Assembly: GCF_024707105.1 (NCBI RefSeq)
Contig: NZ_JANQAJ010000006.1
Span: 372,001 to 436,000 of the forward strand
Origin: Devosia ginsengisoli
GTDB lineage: Bacteria; Pseudomonadota; Alphaproteobacteria; Rhizobiales; Devosiaceae
Direction of reading: 5' to 3'
Length of the DNA stretch: 64,000 nucleotides
The notes under the pieces were generated by a model, which saw nothing but the letters and a program-made list of their open reading frames with translations, had not been told where the DNA came from and did no database searches. The position numbers were made by a program, and so were the translations under genes. Shown piece after piece: positions 45,283 through 54,129 of the stretch. The stretch's first letter is position 1, and every line of letters starts with the position of its first letter.

Positions 45283-45558
45283 GACATAGCACACACGTTT
45301 GCGGCAAGGCAATGACTTGTATGGAAGATGCGGAAAGCTGGTGAAATCTCCCTCCGGCAGTGTCGCTGCCCGAGCCGGATCGTCCCGGATTCCCGCTGTT
45401 TCAGACCGTCCCCGCGAACGCAGACGCGTCTGGCTCCCATGGCCGTTATCGGCCGTTTCCTGTCTCGCTGCCGCCACCTTGGCGCAGTCTCGACCAAAAG
45501 AAAAATAGGAAATATCCTGTCCGGTATAGATTGTTTCTATGGCATGGAGACCGGCCCC

Positions 45559-46482
45559 ATGGACAAGCTGCTCAACCAGTTCCTCGCCGTGGCCGAGGCG
45601 GGCACGATCAGCGCCGCGGCGACGGCCCTGTTCGTCACCCAGCCGACGCTGACCTTCAACATGCGCAAGCTCGAGGAAAATCTCGGGGTGAAGCTGCTGA
45701 TCCGCACGCCGCGCGGGGTGGAGCTGACCGAATATGGCGAGACGCTCTATCAGAACGGGCGGCTGATGCGCCGGCTCTATGACAATACGCTCAATGCGAT
45801 CGCCCACCAGCAGGGCCGCACCGAGCAGGGCTTGCGGATCGGCTCGGGCTATTCATGGTGGACTTTGTTCATCCGCGACATGGTGCTCGACTATTCCAGG
45901 AACTACCCCAATGCGCGCATCCATGTGAGCCTGGGCAACCAGTTGCGCTGCATGGACCAATTGCTGAGTGGCGACATATCCCTGTTCGTGGCCCATGAGA
46001 TCGAGGGGCTGAGCCGCAGCACCGGCGCCCGCCTCCTGCCGCTGACCCGGGTCGGCCAGGGCTATTTCGTGCGCGAGGGCCATCCCTTGCTCAGCCGCCC
46101 CCGCTCGATGACGGAGGTGGAAGCCTATCCGGCGGTCACCAGCTCACTGCCCGAGGTCCGCCACCAGCGCTTCTTCGAGACCTGGAGCCGCACCACCACG
46201 GCCAGCGCCCCGTTCGACCAGGGCAAATATGTGTTTGCCTCCAATTCGCTGGCCGCCTGCCTCGACTATGTCGAGCGCAGCGACGCGGTGCTCAGCCATA
46301 CCGAGGTGATGGCCGAGGAATTCATCAGCCGCGGCCTGCGACAGGTCAGCGTGACCGAACCGACGCGGCAGAGCCTGATCGGCATCTATGTGCTGCTGGA
46401 ACGGGCCGAAGAGCCCCGCGTGGCCGAACTGATCGAGCGCTTGCGGGAGAAAGCCGCCACGGTGCTACCGCCGTTGGAATAG
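45559..46482 (+). CDS. LysR family transcriptional regulator
   Basis: A 307-residue regulator. I chose the ATG at 45559 because GGAGA lies 8 nt upstream and the product starts with the canonical MDKLLNQFLAVAEAGTISAA. The HTH continues ATALFVTQPTLTFNMRKLEE and LGVKLLIRTPRGVELTEYGE. The effector domain follows (LRIGSGYSWWTLFIRDMVLD, then ARIHVSLGNQLRCMDQLLSG). It diverges from the CUT1 operon, 464 bp away, and may respond to that substrate. An ATG at 45544 is an alternative. Confidence 0.9.
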   Translation: MDKLLNQFLAVAEAGTISAAATALFVTQPTLTFNMRKLEENLGVKLLIRTPRGVELTEYGETLYQNGRLMRRLYDNTLNAIAHQQGRTEQGLRIGSGYSWWTLFIRDMVLDYSRNYPNARIHVSLGNQLRCMDQLLSGDISLFVAHEIEGLSRSTGARLLPLTRVGQGYFVREGHPLLSRPRSMTEVEAYPAVTSSLPEVRHQRFFETWSRTTTASAPFDQGKYVFASNSLAACLDYVERSDAVLSHTEVMAEEFISRGLRQVSVTEPTRQSLIGIYVLLERAEEPRVAELIERLREKAATVLPPLE

Positions 46483-46499
46483 GCTTTTCCAAGAGGATA

Positions 46500-46612
46500 C
46501 CCCCTCCCAACCTCCCCCTGATAGGGGAAGGAGCAGATCGGGGATTTGGCACGATCTTGCCCCACCCACCGGCCGGATTCCTCCCCTATCAGGGGGAGGC
46601 TAGGGGGTATCC
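46500..46612. repeat. Palindromic intergenic repeat between convergent LysR and TetR genes
   Basis: ACCTCCCCCTGATAGGGGAA (46510 on) pairs with CCTCCCCTATCAGGGGGAGG (46581 on). Outer ends TACCCCCTCC and CTAGGGGGTA also pair, so the whole element folds as one long stem. Confidence 0.75.
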
Positions 46613-46623
46613 GACAAAAAACC

Positions 46624-47313
46624 TCAAGCCGGCTTGGTCCGCAGATAATCCAGCACCATCTGCACTGCCTGCGCCTCGCGCTCCTGCACCATGTCGATAC
46701 CGCTGAGGTCCCGCGCGAAGATCACCGACAGCGTCGCCATGTTGGAGACGTAGAAGAAGCCCAGGGCGGCGATGGAGATATAGAGCTGCACCGGATCGAC
46801 GTCGCGGCGGAAAATGCCGATCTCGGCGCCGCGTTCGACAATGGTGCGGATCTGCCCGACCAGCGGGGAATGCAGGGCCTGGATATCGGGCAGGGTCTTG
46901 AGGAACCGGGCATTCTCGATGTTTTCGGTGCCGAGCAGGCGCGGAAACCACGGATTGGCGAGGAAGTGGCGGAAGGTGAAGCGCACCAGCCGGTCCATGG
47001 CATCGACCGGCCCGTATTGGTCGAGGCTCAGCGCCCGTTCGCCGCGGCGGATCTCCTGATAGGCATCGAGCAGGACGGCCCGGTAGAGATCCTCCTTGTT
47101 GCCGAAATAGTGGTAGAGCAGCCGCTTGTTGGCCCCCGCCAAAGCGGCAATGGCATCCACCCGCGCGCCCTCGAAGCCGCGCTCGGCGAATTCGGCCCGG
47201 CCGGCGACCAGGATCGCCGCCTTGGTCTTGATCGAATTGCGCGCCCGCTTGGCCGGGGCCGCCTCAGCCTTGGGCTGGGGCGGCGCGACCGCGGGTGAAG
47301 AGGGCTCGGACAC
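46624..47313 (-). CDS. TetR family transcriptional regulator (TTT-linked)
   Basis: A 229-residue regulator. After an Ala/Pro/Lys-rich 25-residue leader, the DNA-binding domain reads IKTKAAILVAGRAEFAERGF, EGARVDAIAALAGANKRLLY and HYFGNKEDLYRAVLL. The ligand domain has FTFRHFLANPWFPRLLGTEN and GAEIGIFRRDVDPVQLYISI, common in TetR proteins of TctABC loci. Its start lies 50 nt inside the 3' end of tctA in another frame, so translation may be coupled. It is the best candidate for the GTAACY-N4-RGTKAY sites in this region. Confidence 0.87.
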   Translation of the reverse strand: MSEPSSPAVAPPQPKAEAAPAKRARNSIKTKAAILVAGRAEFAERGFEGARVDAIAALAGANKRLLYHYFGNKEDLYRAVLLDAYQEIRRGERALSLDQYGPVDAMDRLVRFTFRHFLANPWFPRLLGTENIENARFLKTLPDIQALHSPLVGQIRTIVERGAEIGIFRRDVDPVQLYISIAALGFFYVSNMATLSVIFARDLSGIDMVQEREAQAVQMVLDYLRTKPA

Positions 47314-48787
47314 GCTTGGATACCGCCGGAATGGACATCAGGATGGTGAAGACGATGATGAGGCAGATAACAGCACTGATCGGACGGGTAAAGAACGGGG
47401 TTGGATCGCCATTGGTCAGCAGCAGGCCGCGCCGCAGGTTGAGGTCGAGCAGATCGCCCAGCACGATGCCCAGCACCATGGGGGCCATGGGATATTTCAT
47501 TTCGCGCAGGATGAAGCCGAAGACGCCGAAGCCGAGCATGACATAGACGTCGAACATGCGCTGGGTGATGGCGAAGGAACCGACCACGCAGAGGATATAG
47601 ATCACCGCCATCAGCCGCTGGCGCGGCACGCGCAGGACCTGGATGAAGACCTTGGTCAGCGACAGGCCGAAGACCAGGTTGGCGAGCGTCGCCAGCAGCA
47701 ACATGGCCACGACCTGGTAGAGGAAAACCGGATTTTCCACCATGATCATCGGCCCGGGCCTGATGCCGTGGATATACATAGCCGCGATCAGTACGGCCGC
47801 GGCGGCCGAGCCGGGCAAAGCCAGAGTGAGTGTCGGGATCATCGCCGCCGAGACCACGGCATTGTCGCCGGTTTCCGCGGCGATCAGCCCTTCCTGGCTG
47901 CCCTTGCCGAATTCCTCGGGATGCTTGGAGGCCCGCTTGGCCGCGGCATAGGAGGTCCAGGAGCCCACATCCTCGCCTACACCGGGAATGATGCCGATGA
48001 AGGTGCCGATGACGCCGGAGCGGATGATGGTTTTCCAATACCGGAAAATCTCGCGGAAGGTCGGCACCACCCGGTCATTGACCGAAGCCACATGGGCCAC
48101 CGCATTGCGTTTCATGGCCGAGAGGATTTCGGCCAGCCCGAAGGCGCCCACCATGGCCGGGATCAGGTCGATGCCGCCGCCTAGCTGGGAAATGCCGAAA
48201 GTGAAGCGCTGATGCGCATGCAGCGTTTCCATGCCCACCATGGCGACGAGCAGGCCCAGAATGCCCGCAATATAGCCCTTGAGCGGCGTATCGCTGCCGG
48301 TCATCTGGCCCGAAATCACCACGCCGAACAAAGCCAGCCAGAAGAATTCGTAGGAGCCGAATTTCAGCGCCGCCTCGGCGAGGAAGGGCGCGATGATGGC
48401 GAGAAAGAAGATGCCGACCAGCGTGCCCAGGGTGGACGAGGTGGTGGCCAGGCCCATGGCGAGGCCGGCCTTGCCCTGCTGGGCCAGGGGATGGCCGTCC
48501 AGCGTCGCCGCCGCATTGGCGGGGGTGCCGGGAATATTGAGCAGGATGGCGGTACGGCTGCCGCCATAGATGGCGCCGAGATAGACGCACATCAGCGTGA
48601 GGATCGCCTGGTCGGGCGCCATCTTGTAGGTGAGCGTTACCAAGAGGGCCACGCCCATCGTGGCGGTCAGCCCCGGCAATATGCCGATGACCACGCCGAG
48701 CAGGGTCGCCCAGGCGACATTGAACAATGCGGCGGGGGTGAGGAAGTGGCCGATGCCCTGACCGAGAAGGAGCAGTCCGTCAAACAT
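47264..48787 (-). CDS. tctA: Tripartite tricarboxylate transporter large permease TctA
   Basis: A 507-residue membrane protein with about 11 hydrophobic segments. TctA marks are FNVAWATLLGVVIGILPGLT near residue 22, YLGAIYGGSRTAILLNIPGT near 70 with PANAAATLDGHPLAQQGKAG, and FIGIIPGVGEDVGSWTSYAA near 260. These GxLPGLT- and IPGxGED-type repeats form the transport core. With TctB and the periplasmic TctC it imports a carboxylate using an ion gradient. Substrate not determined. Confidence 0.93.
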   Translation of the reverse strand: MFDGLLLLGQGIGHFLTPAALFNVAWATLLGVVIGILPGLTATMGVALLVTLTYKMAPDQAILTLMCVYLGAIYGGSRTAILLNIPGTPANAAATLDGHPLAQQGKAGLAMGLATTSSTLGTLVGIFFLAIIAPFLAEAALKFGSYEFFWLALFGVVISGQMTGSDTPLKGYIAGILGLLVAMVGMETLHAHQRFTFGISQLGGGIDLIPAMVGAFGLAEILSAMKRNAVAHVASVNDRVVPTFREIFRYWKTIIRSGVIGTFIGIIPGVGEDVGSWTSYAAAKRASKHPEEFGKGSQEGLIAAETGDNAVVSAAMIPTLTLALPGSAAAAVLIAAMYIHGIRPGPMIMVENPVFLYQVVAMLLLATLANLVFGLSLTKVFIQVLRVPRQRLMAVIYILCVVGSFAITQRMFDVYVMLGFGVFGFILREMKYPMAPMVLGIVLGDLLDLNLRRGLLLTNGDPTPFFTRPISAVICLIIVFTILMSIPAVSKRVRALFTRGRAAPAQG

Positions 48788-48796
48788 CTGGAATCC

Positions 48797-49324
48797 TTAC
48801 GGCAGGCGGACGAGAAAGATGCGTTCGAAGACGAGGTAGATGCCCCCGCCGCCGAACACGGCAATGGCGATGGCCCAGCCCAGTGTCGACAGCGGCGTGA
48901 TGGGCCCATCGGCCAGCCAGGTCTCGAAAATCATGATGAAGGCGAAGATGAACAGCATGGCGGCAGCCCAGAAGGGCAGCCAGCCGACCAGGATCAGCGT
49001 ATGGACCAGCGCCAGCCCCAGGATGACCAGCACGCGCAAGGCCTGCCGCGTGGTGAATATACCGGCCAGGCCGCGCCAGCCGCCTTCGGCCTCGATGCGC
49101 CATGAGCGCAGCCCCAGCAGCGCGCCGCACAGCGTCAGCCCCACCGACAGGATCAGCGGCACCAGCCCCGGAATGGTGGCGGGATGAATGTGCCGCGCCT
49201 CGAGGCGCGGCATGGTCCAGGACAGGTAGAAAATGGTAAGGCCCAGCCCCACCAGCACGATTGATGTCAGCAGATCGGCCCGCGCCCGGATGGCGGTTTC
49301 GTCCGCTTCAGTCGGTGTGTCCAA
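48797..49324 (-). CDS. tctB: Tripartite tricarboxylate transporter small permease TctB
   Basis: A 175-residue membrane protein with four predicted helices: LLTSIVLVGLGLTIFYLSWT, PATIPGLVPLILSVGLTLCG, RVLVILGLALVHTLILVGWL and PLSTLGWAIAIAVFGGGGIY. IHPATIPGLVP is the typical TctB segment after the first helix. It is 9 nt before tctA and provides the small membrane subunit. Confidence 0.9.
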   Translation of the reverse strand: MDTPTEADETAIRARADLLTSIVLVGLGLTIFYLSWTMPRLEARHIHPATIPGLVPLILSVGLTLCGALLGLRSWRIEAEGGWRGLAGIFTTRQALRVLVILGLALVHTLILVGWLPFWAAAMLFIFAFIMIFETWLADGPITPLSTLGWAIAIAVFGGGGIYLVFERIFLVRLP

Positions 49325-49352
49325 TGCCCGCCTCCCTAGTAAAGACCATCTC

Positions 49353-49506
49353 TACCCCTCTCCCCTTGCGGGAGAGGGTGGTTCTTCCGCGTCCAGCGGA
49401 AGAACCGGGTGAGGGGTGCTGCGCTCTCCCATGCTTCAATGCAGTCGGATAGCACAGAACCCCTCATCCGCCCTTCGGGCACCTTCTCCCGCAAGTGGAG
49501 AAGGGA
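49353..49506. repeat. Palindromic repeat between tctC and tctB
   Basis: CCTCTCCCCTTGCGGGAGAG (49356 on) and CACCTTCTCCCGCAAGTGGA (near 49481) are parts of long inverted units; GGTTCTTCCGC/GCGGAAGAACC (49380-49406) is a perfect internal 11-bp hairpin. CCCCTCATCCG also appears, as in the element at 12828. Confidence 0.75.
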
Positions 49507-49543
49507 AGAGCCTCAATGGCGGTGACCACCGAGGCCCCGACTC

Positions 49544-50581
49544 TTACTGCCCGACTTCGGTGCGGGTCTCGCAGTCGATGCCGATGGTGGAGGGGTCGTT
49601 GACCGCCTCGCCACGCGCCACCGACGAGCAGGCTTCGAGGATCGCGACCGGCATGGCCAGCGCACGGGCCTCGGGCCCATAGGAGGGCGCGAAGACCGCA
49701 CCGAAGGTTTCGGCATAGGTCTTGAGCTCGGGCGAGTTCATCACCTTGTCGGCCCAGATGGCATCGACCGTGGCCAGCACTTCGGGCGGCGCGTCGGCCG
49801 GAATGAAGATGCCGAAATAGTCGGGGGCCAGTTCCATGTCCGGAATCCAGTCGGTGATCGGCGGAATGGGATCGACCCCATCCAGAACCAGCGGCTGGTC
49901 GGACAGCACGGCAAGGGCCTTGAGGCGCCCGCCGCGGATCAGTTCGGTCTGTTCCACCGCCAGTTGCGTGGTGACCATGGCTTCGCCTGCCGCCGTGGCA
50001 ATGGCGGCCGGGCCACCACCGTCATAGGTGATCATGTTGTAGTCGAAGCCGTCGGCCGCATCGGACAGTGCGGCAATGGCCGTGCCGCCCGAAGAGGTGA
50101 TGCCGGCCGTAGCCACCGTGATCTCCTGGCCTCGCGCCTTGAGCGCGTCCAGCAACTGGCCGAAATCGGTGAATTCGCTGCCGGCCGTCACGCTCACGAC
50201 CGGCACGTTGGCGACGGAGAGATAGATGTGCCAGTCGTCGATATCGGTGCCTTCGAGCAGGCCCGACACCGAATAGGTGGCATTGTTGGCGATGGCATTG
50301 GCGGTCCAGGTATAGCCGTCATGCGGCGCGTTGAGCACTTCCTGGGTGCCGATGGCGCCCGAGGCACCCGGCTGGTTGACCACGACCACATCCACACCCA
50401 GCGCCTCGGCCAGGATCGGCGCGGTGACGCGGGTCACCTGGTCGGTCGAACCGCCGGCGCCCCAGGGCACGATCAGGTTGATCGGGCGGTCGGGCTTCCA
50501 TTCCTGCGCGGCGACCAGCGACGAGCTCAGCAACAGCGCCGAAACGCCGCCAGCCAGCACAAACCGTAAGTCACGATTCAT
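49544..50581 (-). CDS. tctC: Tripartite tricarboxylate transporter substrate-binding protein (TctC/Bug)
   Basis: A 345-residue periplasmic protein. Start at ATG 50581, with GAGGGAGG 6 nt upstream; an ATG two codons earlier overlaps that site. The signal peptide is NRDLRFVLAGGVSALLLSSS with cleavage near VAA-QEW. The mature N-terminus, WKPDRPINLIVPWGAGGSTD, and VVVVNQPGASGAIGTQEVLN near residue 75 are the standard Bug-family motifs that grip a carboxylate. One GTAACY-type operator lies 89-104 bp upstream. Confidence 0.93.
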   Translation of the reverse strand: MNRDLRFVLAGGVSALLLSSSLVAAQEWKPDRPINLIVPWGAGGSTDQVTRVTAPILAEALGVDVVVVNQPGASGAIGTQEVLNAPHDGYTWTANAIANNATYSVSGLLEGTDIDDWHIYLSVANVPVVSVTAGSEFTDFGQLLDALKARGQEITVATAGITSSGGTAIAALSDAADGFDYNMITYDGGGPAAIATAAGEAMVTTQLAVEQTELIRGGRLKALAVLSDQPLVLDGVDPIPPITDWIPDMELAPDYFGIFIPADAPPEVLATVDAIWADKVMNSPELKTYAETFGAVFAPSYGPEARALAMPVAILEACSSVARGEAVNDPSTIGIDCETRTEVGQ

Positions 50582-50669
50582 CTGCATCCTCCCTCGATGT
50601 TGAAAGGCCGGACTTTTGTCCTCGGCCCAAGGGGGCAGACTGCCGCAGCGATCCGGCACTGTCAACCAA

Positions 50670-50685
50670 GTAACTACCCGGTGAC
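50670..50685. promoter_or_regulatory. Operator of the GTAACY-N4-RGTKAY class, copy 3
   Basis: GTAACT-ACCC-GGTGAC in the divergent gap between tctC and the TauE-type gene. TTGACA lies beside it on each strand (plus strand at 50689; minus strand near 50659-50664), so it is placed to affect both promoters. Confidence 0.6.
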
Positions 50686-50789
50686 TATTGACAGCGCGAT
50701 GCGGAAACAGGATTTTTCTTTTCCATCATATGGATGATTGCCCCGGTCGTTCCGGCCCGGCCGTCACATGTACCGGACAGGGAACACAA

Positions 50790-51530
50790 ATGGACGTGAC
50801 GGCGGCTCTCATCATGACGGCGGCCCTGGCTGCGGGCGCCGTGGTCAAGGGCGCCACCGGCATGGGCCTGCCGCTCATCGCCCTGCCGGTGCTGACCGCC
50901 GCCTTCGGCCTGCAGCATGCCGTGGGGCTGATGACCATTCCGCTCATCGTCACCAATATCTGGCAGGTCTGGCGCTTCCGCAAGGAAGCCCGCTCGGACC
51001 GGCTGGCCTTCATGCCGCTGTTTCTCGTCGGCGGCGCAGTGGGCATCGGCATCGGCACCTGGGCGCTGACCACCCTGCCCGAGCGCGTGCTGGTGCTGGT
51101 GCTGGGCCTGCTGCTGCTGGCCTATGTCGGGCTGCGGCTGATGGCGCCAACCTGGTCGCTCGGCCCCGACCTGGCGCGGCGGCTGGGGCCGCCAGCCGGG
51201 CTCGGCGCTGGCATTCTGCAAGGTGCCACCGGCATTTCCTCGCCCATCGGCGTCACTTTCATCCATGCGATGAAGCTGGAGCGCGAGGCCCATGTCTTCG
51301 CCGTTTCGGCCATGTTCCTGCTGTTCTCGGTGGTACAATTGCCGGCGCTGTGGGCGGCCGGGATCATGCAGCCCGAATGGCTGCTGCAGGGCCTGCTGGC
51401 ACTCATTCCCATCCTGCTGTTCATGCCCGTGGGCCAATGGATCAGCAGCAAGCTCAGCCGCAAGGCCTTCGACCGCATGATCCTGATTTTCCTGGCGGTG
51501 ATCGGGCTGACCATGGTGCTGGGGCTGTAG
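50790..51530 (+). CDS. TauE/SafE family membrane transporter
   Basis: A 246-residue integral membrane protein with about seven helices. The start at ATG 50790 follows CAGGGAAC; the longer frame is in the promoter. The family hallmark is doubled: AAGAVVKGATGMGLPLIALP near residue 12 and LGAGILQGATGISSPIGVTF near 130 are the two internal repeats. Members export sulfite, sulfoacetate or other organic anions. Divergent from tctC with a shared operator between, so it may export a by-product of the compound imported there. Confidence 0.88.
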   Translation: MDVTAALIMTAALAAGAVVKGATGMGLPLIALPVLTAAFGLQHAVGLMTIPLIVTNIWQVWRFRKEARSDRLAFMPLFLVGGAVGIGIGTWALTTLPERVLVLVLGLLLLAYVGLRLMAPTWSLGPDLARRLGPPAGLGAGILQGATGISSPIGVTFIHAMKLEREAHVFAVSAMFLLFSVVQLPALWAAGIMQPEWLLQGLLALIPILLFMPVGQWISSKLSRKAFDRMILIFLAVIGLTMVLGL

Positions 51531-51579
51531 GGGCATGGCGCGCTGTTTTATCCCAGCAGCCCTCATCATCCCCAGTAGC

Positions 51580-51665
51580 CCTCATGGTGAGCCTGTCGAA
51601 CCACGAGGGCGTGGCACGATAGCTCCACTCGCCCGACCTCGTGGTTCGACAGGCTCACCATGAGG
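51580..51665. repeat. Palindromic repeat, GGTGAGCCTGTCGAAC class
   Basis: The 29-bp arms at 51580-51608 and 51637-51665 are exact reverse complements. Fourth member of the class in this window. Confidence 0.88.
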
Positions 51666-51725
51666 TCTTCGAGGGCATGAGGCCGCTCCCGACTTCCTCA
51701 TCCAAAAGTCTTCCATACATCCCGC

Positions 51726-51772
51726 TTGACGCCAGTGCTGCATCGCGTGTAGCTAAGTAACTAATCAGTTAC
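51726..51772 (+). promoter_or_regulatory. Promoter and operator (copy 4) of the Gfo/Idh-DUF993 operon
   Basis: TTGACG at 51726-51731 is a plausible -35 element and TAGCTA near 51750 a weak -10. Directly after it, GTAACT-AATC-AGTTAC (51757-51772) has perfect 6-bp arms and is the best copy of the GTAACY-N4-RGTKAY class. A protein bound there would block the promoter. Confidence 0.6.
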
Positions 51773-51799
51773 ACGCCGGGTGCGGCAGGGAGGAACACG

Positions 51800-52951
51800 A
51801 TGGCAGACAGGCGGCTTGGACTCATCATGCACGGGGTCACCGGGCGCATGGGCTATAACCAACATCTGGTGCGCTCGATCCTGGCCATCCGCGACCAGGG
51901 CGGCGTGGTGTTGTCCAATGGTGATCGCCTCGTGGTCGATCCGATCATTGTCGGCCGCGACGCCGACAAGATCGAACGCCTCGCCAAAAAGCACGACATC
52001 AAGCGCTGGAGCGCCGATCTCGACGCGGCCCTCGCCAACCCCGACGACACCGTGTTCTTCGATGCCGGCACCACGCTGATGCGCGCGAGCCTCTTGGAAA
52101 AGGCGCTGGCCGCGGGCAAGCATGTCTATTGCGAAAAGCCGACCTCGGACTCGCTCGATGTCGCCCTTAACCTCGCCAAGACCGCTCGCGCCTCGGGCCT
52201 CAAGCATGGCGTGGTGCAGGACAAGCTGTTTTTGCCCGGCCTGCTGAAGCTCAAGATGCTGCGCGACAGCGGCTTCTTCGGCAAGATCCTCTCGGTGCGT
52301 GGCGAATTCGGCTATTGGGTCTTCGAGGGTGACTGGCAGCCGGCGCAGCGCCCGAGCTGGAACTATCGCAAGGATGACGGCGGCGGCATCATTCTCGACA
52401 TGCTCTGCCACTGGCGCTACGTGCTCGACAATCTCTTCGGCGAAGTCCAGGCCGTGTCCTGCCTGGGCGCCACCCACATTCCCGAACGCGTCGACGAGAA
52501 GGGCAATCGCTTCACCGCCGATACCGACGATGCGGCCTATGCCACCTTCCAGCTCGAAGGCGGCGTGGTGGCGCAGATCAATTCGAGCTGGACCACGCGT
52601 GTTCGCCGCGACGATCTGGTGACCTTCCATGTCGATGGTACGCATGGCTCGGCCGTGGCGGGGCTGCACAAATGCTGGAGCCAGCATCGCGTCAACACGC
52701 CCAAGCCGGTGTGGAATCCCGACCAGCCGCAGACCATGAACTTCTTCAATGACTGGGAAGAAGTGCCTGATAACTGGCCGGCCCAGAACGGCTTCAAGGC
52801 GCAGTGGGAAATGTTTTTGAAGCATGTCGCCGAGGACGCGCCCTGGGAATACGGCCTCGAAGCCGGCGCCAAGGGCGTGCAGCTCGCCGAACTCGGCCTC
52901 AAGAGCTGGGCCGAACGCCGCTGGCTCGACGTGCCGAAGCTGGAATTCTAG
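51800..52951 (+). CDS. Gfo/Idh/MocA family oxidoreductase
   Basis: A 383-residue dehydrogenase, first of a three-gene operon. The N-terminus LGLIMHGVTGRMGYNQHLVR has a GVTGRMG dinucleotide motif more like that of dihydrodipicolinate reductase than the usual GxGxxG. The catalytic Lys motif is HVYCEKPTSDSLDVALNLAK near residue 108. The second domain has YRKDDGGGIILDMLCHWRYV near 190 with the active-site His. GGGAGGAAC precedes the start. It probably oxidises the imported sugar-like compound. Confidence 0.88.
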   Translation: MADRRLGLIMHGVTGRMGYNQHLVRSILAIRDQGGVVLSNGDRLVVDPIIVGRDADKIERLAKKHDIKRWSADLDAALANPDDTVFFDAGTTLMRASLLEKALAAGKHVYCEKPTSDSLDVALNLAKTARASGLKHGVVQDKLFLPGLLKLKMLRDSGFFGKILSVRGEFGYWVFEGDWQPAQRPSWNYRKDDGGGIILDMLCHWRYVLDNLFGEVQAVSCLGATHIPERVDEKGNRFTADTDDAAYATFQLEGGVVAQINSSWTTRVRRDDLVTFHVDGTHGSAVAGLHKCWSQHRVNTPKPVWNPDQPQTMNFFNDWEEVPDNWPAQNGFKAQWEMFLKHVAEDAPWEYGLEAGAKGVQLAELGLKSWAERRWLDVPKLEF

Positions 52952-52956
52952 TCGCG

Positions 52957-54129
52957 ATGACCAGCATCAACCTGCCCAATCCCGACCGGACCATCACCCC
53001 CTATACGCTGACCGGCACCCCGATCCCCTTCGTCCGGCACAAGGCCAGCGACTTCAACCGCATCGCCTATGCGGCGGCCCATGTCGTGGCCGATCCGCTG
53101 GCCAATAACGACCCCTGGCTGACGCCCGCCATCGACTGGGATACGACGCTCAAATTCCGCCATCGCCTGTGGGATCTCGGCCTCGGCGTCGCCGAAGCCA
53201 TGGACACCGCCCAGCGCGGTATGGGGCTGGGCTGGACCGAGGCGCAGGAGCTGATCCGCCGCGCCCAGGCCGAAGCCCGCACCCGTACCGACAGCCTCAT
53301 CGCCTATGGCGCCGGCACCGACCACCTGGCCCCCGGCCCCGATGTCACCATCGACGACATTATCCGCGCCTATGAAGAACAGGTCGGCTTCGTTGAAGCC
53401 CAGGGCGGCCGCGTCATCCTGATGGCCTCGCGGGCGCTCGCCGCCGCGGCCAAGTCGCCTGACGATTACGCCAAGGTCTATGGCCGCATCCTGAGCCAGG
53501 TGAAGCAGCCGGTCATCATGCATTGGCTCGGCGAGATGTTCGACCCGGCTCTCACGGGCTATTGGGGCCATGGCGACCACGACAAGGCCATGGATGTCTG
53601 CCTCGACGTCATCGCCGCCAATGCGGACAAGGTCGACGGCATCAAGATTTCCCTGCTTTCGGCCGAGAAGGAAATCGCCATGCGCCGGCGGCTGCCGGCT
53701 TCGGTGAAAATGTATACCGGCGACGACTTCAACTATGCCGAACTCATCGCCGGCGACAACCAAGGCTTCTCCCATGCCCTGCTCGGCATTTTCGACGCCA
53801 TCGCCCCGGCCGCCTCGGCGGGGCTCGCCGCGCTCGGCAAGGGCAACAATAACGAGTTCTTCGACCTGCTCGAACCGACCGTGCCGCTCAGCCGCCACAT
53901 CTTCGCGGCGCCGACCCGGTTCTACAAGACCGGCGTCGTCTTCCTCGCCTATCTCAACGGGCTGCAGGATCACTTCCAGATGGTCGGCGGGCAGCAATCG
54001 ACCCGCTCGGTGCAGCATCTCAGCGAACTGTTCCGCCTTGCGGATAAAGCACGTGTCCTTGTTGACCCCGAATTGGCTGTTTCGCGCATGAATGCGGTGC
54101 TCAACGTTAACAGTGTGCTAACCAAATGA
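52957..54129 (+). CDS. DUF993 family protein (dihydrodipicolinate synthase-like)
   Basis: A 390-residue protein starting at ATG 52957, 5 nt after the preceding stop. It looks like a TIM barrel related to dihydrodipicolinate synthase: AYGAGTDHLAPGPDVTIDDI near residue 115, QGGRVILMASRALAAAAKSP near 150, VKQPVIMHWLGEMFDPALTG near 182 and KVDGIKISLLSAEKEIAMRR near 228, where the Lys of GIKIS is at the position of the Schiff-base lysine. FNYAELIAGDNQGFSHALLG follows. If the lysine is catalytic, it is a class I aldolase or dehydratase for a keto-sugar. The family has no assigned activity that I know of. Confidence 0.85.
   Translation: MTSINLPNPDRTITPYTLTGTPIPFVRHKASDFNRIAYAAAHVVADPLANNDPWLTPAIDWDTTLKFRHRLWDLGLGVAEAMDTAQRGMGLGWTEAQELIRRAQAEARTRTDSLIAYGAGTDHLAPGPDVTIDDIIRAYEEQVGFVEAQGGRVILMASRALAAAAKSPDDYAKVYGRILSQVKQPVIMHWLGEMFDPALTGYWGHGDHDKAMDVCLDVIAANADKVDGIKISLLSAEKEIAMRRRLPASVKMYTGDDFNYAELIAGDNQGFSHALLGIFDAIAPAASAGLAALGKGNNNEFFDLLEPTVPLSRHIFAAPTRFYKTGVVFLAYLNGLQDHFQMVGGQQSTRSVQHLSELFRLADKARVLVDPELAVSRMNAVLNVNSVLTK

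Noticed and set aside
45259-45807. Minus-strand frame in the gap before the LysR gene
   Set aside because: It covers the LysR N-terminus on the other strand and has no domain; the gap is better explained as divergent promoters with operators.
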